The position numbers were made by a program, and so were the translations under genes. Below are positions 36,789 to 43,905 of a DNA stretch of 64,000 nt, piece after piece. Origin of the DNA: an uncultured Spirochaetaceae bacterium (GTDB lineage Bacteria; Spirochaetota; Spirochaetia; Sphaerochaetales; Sphaerochaetaceae); NCBI GenBank assembly GCA_944389105.1, contig CALXLD010000042.1, positions 1 to 64,000 of the forward strand, in the 5' to 3' direction. The number at the start of each line of letters is the position of its first letter. The first letter of the stretch is position 1. A model generated the notes under the pieces. The model ran no database searches. It worked only from the letters and a program-made list of their open reading frames with translations, and was not told the origin of the DNA.

Positions 36789-38465
36789 ATGGCAGTTCTT
36801 GTTATCCATCTAGATAAGGAAAGCGTGGAAAAAAGGGAGAGAGGTCCTCATACGGGCCTTGAACTTGCTATCGACCTTTACCATGAATATGAGGAACTGT
36901 TGCCGATTGTGATAGTATCTCCATCGTCAGATGCTGTTCGCTTCCAGGGTTCTGCATTCTTTTCTTTTGTATTCCGCTCTCCTATAACCGATAGGATGAT
37001 GATAGCCTCGTCAGGGCTTGCTCCAGGATATTCCCTGTACAGACTTGGATATGAAGCCGTTGTTATCACTGGAAGAGCGAGGAGACTTCAGGCTTTGGCA
37101 ATATCGTCAGACGGTGCAGAGCGATTCAGTGCGGAGGCACTTCGCGGACTATCTGAAGAGGAAGCGGAGAATGCTGCCAGAAAGCAGATAACCGATACAG
37201 CTCTTGGAATAGGAAGAGCTGGGGAAAATGGTGTTCTGTTTGCTTCTCTGCAGTCTGGCGGGAGGGAAGTTGCCTCCCTTGGGCTGGGATGCCTGTTTGG
37301 CTGGAAGAATCTCAAGCTGATAACATTGCCGGGTTTCAACCGCAAGGATGATATAAAGAATGGGAAGCTTGAGAGAAAGGTCCGGAGAAGACAGGAGAGG
37401 GTAAAGGCTTCGAGAACGCTACGCAAGGAAGGCGGCGGGAGGTTCATCGATACACTGCTTCGCCTAGGTGCCTTGCCTGTTGCCGGATACAGTGACAGAT
37501 TTGATCCAAGGGCTTATTTCCTGGACGGGAAGTCTTTGATTGACCAGTACGGAATCTATCCGGAATCCTGTCAGGAATGTTATTTCTCATGCGGCAGGCG
37601 GACAAGGGATAATGCGATTCTCCCATCCTGGGAAGAATCAGTAATGCTTGGCAGCAATCTTGGATTCTTCTCTCTGGAGAGCGTCAGGCTTCTCTCGGAT
37701 GCTGTCCGCGAAGAAGGGCTTGGGGCTACTGATACTGGTGCCCTTCTTTCAGCGATGGATTCTCTGAAAGGAAAGACTCCAGAGGATTTTGCAGAGGCAA
37801 TTCATATAATCGGAGAAAACAGAGTATATGGTGATAAGCTTTCCCAGGGGGTAAAGGCTTTTCCTGGAGCGGTTGCGGCCTCCGATCATCTCCCGATTCT
37901 TACCGATCTCCGGGGAGACAGACCTGGCGCAATCCTTGTCATGCTTGGCCTTCCTGAAAAGCTTTCTGCTTCATGGCTGCTTCCTGAAAAACCGCTTTCG
38001 GATAAAGCCGGGGCTATTATGGCACTGTATGAAAGCGTGTATCGGTATGCCTTGGTATCAGATGGATATTCTCCGATGGGTGTTATTTCCGAGTGGTGGG
38101 GACGTTTTCCTTCGTTCATATTCCGTTTCCCATTCCTTCTTCGCATTGCGGCGATGCTGTTTTGTGCATATGGAAAGAAAGGGTGGGATCTTTTCGATAA
38201 GGGAAAGAGGATAATTGAGGAAATGATTCCCGCAGAGTATGGGAAAATCCCTGATTGCTTTGTATCGAATCCCATAAGTGCATATGGTGATGGAGCAACT
38301 GTTTCTCCTGTGCGTCTGATTGAGAATTATGAGCGGGAAAAACGTATAGCAGAGAAGATGCTGAAATCCAGAAGGGAGAAAAGCTCCATTCCATCTTCAG
38401 ATAACAATGCAGCTGATGGGCCTTCGGAGGAGCGGGGCCTTGAAGGGGATCCAGGGTTGCAGTAA
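36789..38465 (+). CDS. Divergent aldehyde ferredoxin oxidoreductase family protein
   Basis: A 558-aa protein with the layout of the tungsten aldehyde:ferredoxin oxidoreductases. An N-terminal domain has SSGLAPGYSLYRLGYEAVVITGRA and GIGRAGENGVLFAS, and a Cys cluster ESCQECYFSCGRR (about 259-270, C-x2-C-x3-C) would hold the 4Fe-4S centre. The fourth cluster Cys, near the DxGxC motif, seems replaced (SDGYSPMG, about 421). The cofactor-binding C-terminal regions are weakly conserved. It would oxidise an aldehyde if functional. The 3' end overlaps the convergent yfcE by 139 nt. Confidence 0.75.
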   Translation: MAVLVIHLDKESVEKRERGPHTGLELAIDLYHEYEELLPIVIVSPSSDAVRFQGSAFFSFVFRSPITDRMMIASSGLAPGYSLYRLGYEAVVITGRARRLQALAISSDGAERFSAEALRGLSEEEAENAARKQITDTALGIGRAGENGVLFASLQSGGREVASLGLGCLFGWKNLKLITLPGFNRKDDIKNGKLERKVRRRQERVKASRTLRKEGGGRFIDTLLRLGALPVAGYSDRFDPRAYFLDGKSLIDQYGIYPESCQECYFSCGRRTRDNAILPSWEESVMLGSNLGFFSLESVRLLSDAVREEGLGATDTGALLSAMDSLKGKTPEDFAEAIHIIGENRVYGDKLSQGVKAFPGAVAASDHLPILTDLRGDRPGAILVMLGLPEKLSASWLLPEKPLSDKAGAIMALYESVYRYALVSDGYSPMGVISEWWGRFPSFIFRFPFLLRIAAMLFCAYGKKGWDLFDKGKRIIEEMIPAEYGKIPDCFVSNPISAYGDGATVSPVRLIENYEREKRIAEKMLKSRREKSSIPSSDNNAADGPSEERGLEGDPGLQ

Positions 38466-38821
38466 TAGATGCCTTTTTCTTCGAAAAGAAGAGGGACATG
38501 TGTGTGTCCCGAGATGAAGATATCCCCAGTATGGAGGGAAAAGTCCTCCGGGGCGAGCTTATCTCCATGGGTCATTACGGTTCTGTGCCCATATATATTC
38601 AGTTCCCGTGATACAGGCGGAAATGCTATGTTCATGTACTCATAGAATCTATCGCAGTTCCCTCTTACAGAAATAAGGGATGAGTAGAATGAAGCATTCA
38701 GCATATCCGGGCATTGATCGCCAGCACTCAGTATTCCTTCTGGCCTGAAACGTGCAATTGCTTTTTCTATAAGCTTTATGCCCTCGGATGAACCATGGAT
38801 ATCAGAGAGAATCAGATACAT
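38327..38821 (-). CDS. YfcE-type metallophosphoesterase
   Basis: A 164-aa calcineurin-like phosphodiesterase. Motifs: SDIHGSSEG (about 6-14), SAGDQCPD (about 32), VRGNCDR (about 52), THGD (about 83), SGHTHVPLL (about 104), and the family ending NPGSPSRPR (about 121-129). E. coli YfcE cleaves artificial phosphodiesters; the natural substrate is unknown. There is no ribosome site; TATCAT lies 12 nt before the ATG. The conserved C-terminus lies within a 139-nt overlap with the opposite-strand oxidoreductase gene. Confidence 0.9.
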   Translation of the reverse strand: MYLILSDIHGSSEGIKLIEKAIARFRPEGILSAGDQCPDMLNASFYSSLISVRGNCDRFYEYMNIAFPPVSRELNIYGHRTVMTHGDKLAPEDFSLHTGDIFISGHTHVPLLFEEKGIYYCNPGSPSRPRSSEGPSAALLSEDGMELFSLLDFSIFSAIRFSRS

Positions 38822-38827
38822 GTGGAA

Positions 38828-38858
38828 ATGATATATTGACTGCTCTTCAGAGTGTCAA
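38828..38858 (-). promoter_or_regulatory. Promoter of yfcE, leaderless-type
   Basis: Minus strand: TTGACA (38858-38853), then within the next 19 nt TATATC at 17-nt spacing and TATCAT at 19-nt spacing; the latter begins 12 nt before the ATG. Either choice leaves a leader of 0-3 nt. Confidence 0.6.
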
Positions 38859-39202
38859 GCAGAGCATCTGTTCAGTATCTTTCTGAAAAAATGCAGAACA
38901 GTCCTGAATCTGCTTGTGGTTCATGTAGTATCCAGCTTCCCCGGAAATAATGGGCTTTCGCAGGACTTGGAATGGAAAATGCCCCTAGCGGAATTAGAGT
39001 TTGAGCAGGAGAGGAAAAGAAAGTAGAATAAAAGCAGAATTGAATAAACAATATGGGGGAGCTGACTATCTCTCCCCGGCTGGAGGGGCAGCTGCTGGCT
39101 GTTAATGCAGTCTTGTACCGAAGTCTGGGATGATGTGAGGGATTGCATGTATCAGAGCCCCTCATGTTTATAGGAGCAGTCAGTCTCCGCAGAGAGGAGA
39201 TT
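38859..39202. other. Intergenic stretch without a recognised gene
   Basis: About 340 nt between the yfcE promoter and the hydrolase gene. I saw a G-rich/C-rich hairpin (GGGGGAG ... CTCTCCCC near 39054-39076) and other short pairings, but no motif of tmRNA, RNase P, SRP or a known riboswitch. Open frames on either strand do not look like proteins. It could hold an unidentified structured RNA or simply regulatory sequence for the hydrolase. Confidence 0.5.
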
Positions 39203-40129
39203 ATGGAAGAGAGATATTTAACAGCTGATGATGGTCATAGAATCTTCCTTCGGGTATGGAAGTGTGAGAATCCTGTAGCCACTTTGCATATCAACCATGG
39301 AATGGCTGAGCATAGTCTTCGCTATAGCAGATTTGCTGAATATATGAATTCTCTGGGGTTTGCTGTTTATGCTCAGGATCACAGAGGGCATGGACTTACT
39401 AAAGAAGAGGACGAGAAGGGCTGGTTTTCCGAGACAGGTGGATGGAGAAGAGTCGTGGAAGATGCCTGGATTGTCGATAAATCCATTACTCTTGATTATC
39501 CTGATCTTTCTCATTTCCTTTTCGGCCATTCTATGGGTTCTTTTGTGACACGCACATGTCTTGGCCTTCATTCCTCTGCCTACGATGCTGTAGTGATATG
39601 CGGAACCGGGGCATCGCAGGGACTCATCGGAAGAATAGGAAAGAAGCTTGCTGAGGTAAGGGCAAGAAAGTACGGTTCAAGAATGCCTGATGAAAAGATG
39701 GAGAAACTTGCTTTTGGCAGCTACATGAAGCACTTCCCCGGAGAGGGAAGAACCGCATGGCTCTCAAAGGATAAGGAAGAGGTGAGGAAGTACGATGATG
39801 ATCCGCTCTGCGGCTTTGTCTGCTCCTCGCAGTTCTATGCGGACCTTATAGAAGGTTCTTTTACGGCTAATGATAAAAAACTCGCTTCTGCAATAAGGAA
39901 AGATATCCCGATGCTGATAATCTCCGGCAGAGATGATCCTGTCGGTGATTATGGACACGGAGTTGAGAAAGTCTGCAGAATGTATAAGAATGCGGGGTTA
40001 AAGGATGTCCGTCTCCGTCTTTTTGATGGGGATCGGCATGAGATACTTAATGAAACTGACAGAGATGAAGTAATGAAGAGCATTTCTGATTTCCTTCTCT
40101 CTGTACTGAAGGACTACGATGCTCGATAA
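39203..40129 (+). CDS. Alpha/beta hydrolase, monoacylglycerol lipase-like
   Basis: A 308-aa serine hydrolase of the Hydrolase_4/lysophospholipase group. Visible: INHGMAEHSLRYSRFAEYM (oxyanion region), AQDHRGHGLT (about 70), nucleophile elbow FGHSMGSFV (Ser about 117), acid in ISGRDDPVGDYG (about 258) and the catalytic His in FDGDRHEILNE (about 287). It probably cleaves lysophospholipids or monoglycerides. The ATG at 39203 has AGAGGAG upstream; the longer frame from 39143 lacks one. It overlaps brkB by 11 nt. Confidence 0.9.
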   Translation: MEERYLTADDGHRIFLRVWKCENPVATLHINHGMAEHSLRYSRFAEYMNSLGFAVYAQDHRGHGLTKEEDEKGWFSETGGWRRVVEDAWIVDKSITLDYPDLSHFLFGHSMGSFVTRTCLGLHSSAYDAVVICGTGASQGLIGRIGKKLAEVRARKYGSRMPDEKMEKLAFGSYMKHFPGEGRTAWLSKDKEEVRKYDDDPLCGFVCSSQFYADLIEGSFTANDKKLASAIRKDIPMLIISGRDDPVGDYGHGVEKVCRMYKNAGLKDVRLRLFDGDRHEILNETDRDEVMKSISDFLLSVLKDYDAR

Positions 40130-41369
40130 CGCTGAAAATGGTTTTTTTGCCAGAGTCGGACAGTGGTGGATGAGATATGGGAAAGCACTCAGTCTCGCTT
40201 TCCGCGGAATGGGAAGGGACAATATCTCGATGATGGCATCCGGAATGGTCTATTCAACACTCATTGCTATTGTTCCCTGCCTTACCTTCCTCATAGCGTT
40301 TCTTTCTGCATTCGGTGTTCTGCAGCCATTCATGGATCTTATCGGGATCATGTTCAGGGAAACTTTCGGAGAAAGCACCGGCTCGGAGCTTCTTGCCTAT
40401 ATTGAGCAGTTCTCTTCCAATGCTATGAGCCTTGGTGTTATAGGTCTTGTTTCCTTCATCTTCACGGGTATCCTCCTTGTAAACAAGATATATACAGTCA
40501 TAAACCATATTTTCCGTACTCATGCCTCATCTGGCACAGTCAGACGATTCACGGCTTTTCTCACTCTTCTGATAATGGGAGCTTTCATGGTTGTGGTTGT
40601 CTTCGCTTTGAGAAGCATGGTCGGAGACAGAATCCGGAATATGATGCTAGGTTCTGAGAAGACAGGCAATTTCCTCTATTCTGTTCTTGTATTTGCCATA
40701 ATCTGGGTTCTCCTGTTCCTGCTTTACTATGCAGTTCCTAATACCAAGATAAGATTTGTATCCGCCGCAGTCGGAGCGACAACATGCCTTGTCTCCTTTA
40801 TTGTTGTCGCGGCATTGTTCAGAACAATTACTTCGATGATGGTAAGCTATTCCGTAATCTATGGTTCCATGGCTTCAATCTTCATCGCGCTTCTGCTTCT
40901 TTATATAATCTGGTTTGCCATCTTCTTCTCTGCTGAGCTTGTTTTCGTACACCAGTTCAAACCTGATAAGACTTATATCCTAGGAGATTCCGAAACCCCA
41001 TACAGGCAGATTTCCGAGGCTGTCAACGCTCTTCTGCTTATCTCAGATAAGTATCAGAAAGGAGCTGGGGCAATGAGCCAGAAAGAGCTCATAAAGAAGC
41101 TTGCCATTCCTTCAAACAGGCTGTCAAAATACCTTTCTGATCTTGAAGCGGCGGAAATGGTACTAGCTGCAAATACGCAAAGGACATTGTTCGTTCCTGC
41201 CAAACCGCTTGAGCAGATAAAGGTGAGTGCCGTAATTACTGCTCTTTTTGGTGCCATGAATGACGAATCAATCGAAACAATAGGAGAGGCAGTCGCTGCT
41301 GAATTCCTGCATCGCGGTGTTGCCGATACATCTACGATTACTGTAGAAAACCTTCTGGAGAGAGTATGA
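40119..41369 (+). CDS. YihY/BrkB family membrane protein
   Basis: A 416-aa inner-membrane protein. About six helices fill residues 35-285, with the family segment ASGMVYSTLIAIVPCLTFLIAFL near the start and AAVGATTCLVSFIVVAALFR later. A cytoplasmic C-terminal part (about 300-416) resembles a winged helix (MSQKELIKKLAIPSNRLSKYLSDLEAAEMV). The family was once called tRNA-processing RNase BN in error; its role is unknown, perhaps transport. It overlaps both neighbours (11 and 4 nt), forming a three-gene operon with the hydrolase and the next gene. Confidence 0.88.
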   Translation: MLDNAENGFFARVGQWWMRYGKALSLAFRGMGRDNISMMASGMVYSTLIAIVPCLTFLIAFLSAFGVLQPFMDLIGIMFRETFGESTGSELLAYIEQFSSNAMSLGVIGLVSFIFTGILLVNKIYTVINHIFRTHASSGTVRRFTAFLTLLIMGAFMVVVVFALRSMVGDRIRNMMLGSEKTGNFLYSVLVFAIIWVLLFLLYYAVPNTKIRFVSAAVGATTCLVSFIVVAALFRTITSMMVSYSVIYGSMASIFIALLLLYIIWFAIFFSAELVFVHQFKPDKTYILGDSETPYRQISEAVNALLLISDKYQKGAGAMSQKELIKKLAIPSNRLSKYLSDLEAAEMVLAANTQRTLFVPAKPLEQIKVSAVITALFGAMNDESIETIGEAVAAEFLHRGVADTSTITVENLLERV

Positions 41370-41827
41370 TTTTAGATAGAAGAGAAACAGAGAGCATTGT
41401 AGGGACATTTCCCACTATACCTGCGGAAAACAGTGCAGTGGTCAGATACTATAAAGCAGGGGATCTTGAAATAAGGTACCATAGAAATGCTGAATCTGCC
41501 GGATCCGATGTCATGATAGCTATTCCTTATTCGGTTTCCGTGCATTATGACGGAGAATATATATTTGCTGCGTCAATTGAGCGTGATGATCTCAGAGCCA
41601 TCTCTCCGATGATAGGAGTTCCTATACGTGAACTTCAGGAAGAGTATGGTGTAAAGGGCTTCTATGGAGAGCCCAAGGTTTCACTCTACGGTAATGGCGA
41701 AAAAGAGAGCCTCGGAGTCTATCAGGGGATGAATAATGAGGAGGAAATCATAGACTTCCTCCTTTCTCTGGTTCTTGATACATTCGATGAGCTTGCAGAG
41801 CCTGTAGAGATTCAGAAAGCCAGATAA
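41366..41827 (+). CDS. Conserved-looking hypothetical protein
   Basis: I do not recognise this 153-aa protein. It is soluble, acidic and without a signal peptide; it reads as alternating beta strands (VVRYYKAGDLEIRYHRN; SVSVHYDGEYIFAASIERDD) and a C-terminal helix (EEEIIDFLLSLVLDTFDELA). It starts in the brkB stop (ATGA overlap), so it is coupled to brkB and may serve the same process. Its last 16 nt overlap the convergent ccdA-like gene. Confidence 0.7.
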   Translation: MILDRRETESIVGTFPTIPAENSAVVRYYKAGDLEIRYHRNAESAGSDVMIAIPYSVSVHYDGEYIFAASIERDDLRAISPMIGVPIRELQEEYGVKGFYGEPKVSLYGNGEKESLGVYQGMNNEEEIIDFLLSLVLDTFDELAEPVEIQKAR

Positions 41828-42498
41828 AGCATATACAGCCCTATAGCAAGGACGACAACGCCGAGGAGGATGTTCAGAACCCTGCTTACGGCTCTGAATG
41901 ATTGTTTCTGCCCAAGCTTCCTTATTAATGCGGGAGAGGAGCCAAGGACAACAGCAAGTGCCGTACATCCTATCGAATATAGGAGAAGCAGGAATCCTCC
42001 TTTGACTACACCTCCATCTGCACCAGCGATTGAAAGAAGCGCAACAAGCACGGGAGTTGAACAGGGGGAGGAGAATATTCCTCCGAGTATTCCTGCAAGC
42101 AGCGCTCCGATATAGCCTCTTTTCCTGTTTTCAGCTGCTAGATAGGTTGAGGGTATCAGGGTGATTATCCCCCACATCTGGAGCGCCATCAGGATCATAA
42201 GTATGCCTAGTATCAGATACCACCACCAGGAAGCATTCCCAATCAGCCTGCCCAAAAGGGCTGCTGCAATACCGAATGCTGTGAATGTGACCGCGATTCC
42301 CGCTGCATAGACCAGCGACAGCCTGAAAGCTTTCCCCGGAGAGGCTTCTTTGCCGACATATCCAAGAACAAGCGGTATCTGGGAAAGCGCACATGGGGTT
42401 ATTGATGTAATCAACCCAGCCGCTAATGCTATTACTGGAGAAAGCCATCCGCTCTGGGCCATGCTTTCCGATAAAGACTGGAGAAGTGAATCAAGCAT
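41812..42498 (-). CDS. CcdA/DsbD-type thiol-reductant membrane protein
   Basis: A 228-aa protein with six predicted membrane helices, the CcdA fold. Two conserved Cys sit in TSITPCALSQIP (about residue 36) and FSSPCSTPVLVAL (about residue 146). It carries electrons from cytoplasmic thioredoxin across the membrane to an extracytoplasmic partner, here most likely the thioredoxin-like protein encoded just upstream (8-nt overlap). It overlaps the convergent hypothetical gene by 16 nt. Confidence 0.92.
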   Translation of the reverse strand: MLDSLLQSLSESMAQSGWLSPVIALAAGLITSITPCALSQIPLVLGYVGKEASPGKAFRLSLVYAAGIAVTFTAFGIAAALLGRLIGNASWWWYLILGILMILMALQMWGIITLIPSTYLAAENRKRGYIGALLAGILGGIFSSPCSTPVLVALLSIAGADGGVVKGGFLLLLYSIGCTALAVVLGSSPALIRKLGQKQSFRAVSRVLNILLGVVVLAIGLYMLYLAF

Positions 42499-43030
42499 CT
42501 CTTAAATCCTCGATTATCGTTTCCAGCTGTGATTTCGTAAGATATCCTTCATGGATCGTGAGCGCATGTTCTCCGCTGTCCTTGTACGTGTAAAGGATGT
42601 ATTCTATCTCTGAATCCTCTGGCGGGGTGAATGGTACGCCATCTGGCATGAATACCGCTATTGTAGGTGTGACCCTTATCGGGAAATACTGGAATGCAGC
42701 CTCGTTCTTTCCTAAATCAAGGTATCGTATATCTACATCATCGACAGTCCTGCTGAGTTCCGTGAGGTCAGGCATCATGCGAAGGCATGGCTGACACCAG
42801 CTTTCTCCCATGACTATTATGAGCGGCTTCTCGTTGGTTTTTATCATTTCAGGGGAAAATGAAGCTATTTCCAGCGGTGTCCTGCTGCTTTGCTCCCTTG
42901 AGGCATTATCATCTATCGAAGCCTGCATTGAAGCCATGTTCCCGCTTCCTGATTGCTTTATCAGGAATACCGCTCCAACTAAGGCAATGACAATCAGTAT
43001 TACGATGCTGTTTACTATCTTCTTTTTCAT
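42491..43030 (-). CDS. Membrane-anchored thioredoxin-like protein
   Basis: A 179-aa protein with an N-terminal signal anchor (about 5-25) and a thioredoxin fold outside the membrane. The active site is GESWCQPCLRMMPDL (about 75-89), with the cis-Pro region RVTPTIAVFMPDG. It is probably a periplasmic reductase kept reduced by the adjoining CcdA homologue. It overlaps the discoidin gene upstream by 4 nt and ccdA downstream by 8 nt, so the three are cotranscribed. Confidence 0.92.
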   Translation of the reverse strand: MKKKIVNSIVILIVIALVGAVFLIKQSGSGNMASMQASIDDNASREQSSRTPLEIASFSPEMIKTNEKPLIIVMGESWCQPCLRMMPDLTELSRTVDDVDIRYLDLGKNEAAFQYFPIRVTPTIAVFMPDGVPFTPPEDSEIEYILYTYKDSGEHALTIHEGYLTKSQLETIIEDLRDA

Positions 43031-43809
43031 AAACTATCTCTTCCCCAGGCTTCAATCTGCACAAGTGCAGGGAATGGAGAGGGATCATCTGCCTTGATAA
43101 GCCTGGATATGGTGATTGCATTGATGCCCTTTCTGTTTACTATTACAGCTTCCTGTGCCCCATCCTTTTTCTCGAATGGCGCTTTGATGCTGCTTCCGTC
43201 GGAGAATGTGACAGTAGCTTCTGTCCACCAGGCATCGTGGGGGAAATCCGCTCTGTTGTAGAAGATGATCTTATCGATATCCACGGCTCTTCCGAAATCT
43301 ACAGTCATCTCGGCATCTGGGTTGCGGTTTATACCCCAGCTTGTCCAGGGGAATATTCCATGCATATCAGCGGCGATGAATCCATCCATTGCATTTCTTG
43401 AGGCGAAGACGGATTCTCCTCTTGTCTCCACATTTGCCCAGGAATGAGGATAGAGTGCTGTGTTTCCATGCCAGTCGAGCGGGTTGAGGCACAGATTGCG
43501 GTAATTGTCTTTCTCCTCATCCTTTGCTTTTCTTATCTGGATAAGGTGCATATCTCCGCTGAAAGCCTGCGGAGGGTATGGAAGCTTTGCATCTCCGAAT
43601 GGAACCGGAAGCGTGTATTTCCCGCTGCACCACAGGAGTGCAGGATATAGCGATGTGTCCAGGCTTACCCAGTAAAGTCCCTTTTCCGTGAATTCTGCTT
43701 CTATTGCAGTTCCTTCTCTGTATTCTTCCTTATATACCGCATAGAGCTCTGAGTCTCCGCTTTTTTCGAGAAGCGTATTTTCTTTATCCGTTATCCTTAT
43801 TGTAATCAT
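43027..43809 (-). CDS. Discoidin (F5/8 type C)-like domain protein
   Basis: A 260-aa protein without a signal peptide. The C-terminal half (about 110-255) looks like an F5/8 type C carbohydrate-binding fold: SRNAMDGFIAADMHG, WTSWGINRNPDAEMTVDFGRAVDIDKIIFYNRADFPHDAWW, then VTFSDGS. The N-terminal half is beta-rich and unassigned. GAAGGAG precedes the ATG. It is divergent from the heparinase-like gene, which suggests a shared job in handling a uronic acid-containing glycan inside the cell. The fold call is by eye. Confidence 0.65.
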   Translation of the reverse strand: MITIRITDKENTLLEKSGDSELYAVYKEEYREGTAIEAEFTEKGLYWVSLDTSLYPALLWCSGKYTLPVPFGDAKLPYPPQAFSGDMHLIQIRKAKDEEKDNYRNLCLNPLDWHGNTALYPHSWANVETRGESVFASRNAMDGFIAADMHGIFPWTSWGINRNPDAEMTVDFGRAVDIDKIIFYNRADFPHDAWWTEATVTFSDGSSIKAPFEKKDGAQEAVIVNRKGINAITISRLIKADDPSPFPALVQIEAWGRDSL

Positions 43810-43870
43810 ACAGTCTCCTTCAGAGATTCTAGCATCAATGCTGAGAATACTGATATTAGTTTAAAGTCTT

Positions 43871-43899
43871 TTCACACTTTTTACCGCAAAATGCATAAT
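43871..43899 (+). promoter_or_regulatory. Promoter of the heparinase-like gene, leaderless-type
   Basis: TTCACA (43871-43876), exactly 17 nt, CATAAT (43894-43899). The -10 begins 12 nt before the ATG at 43906, so the predicted +1 is that A. An upstream ATG at 43891 overlaps the -10 region and cannot be the start from this promoter. Confidence 0.65.
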
Positions 43900-43905
43900 A
43901 GAGCT

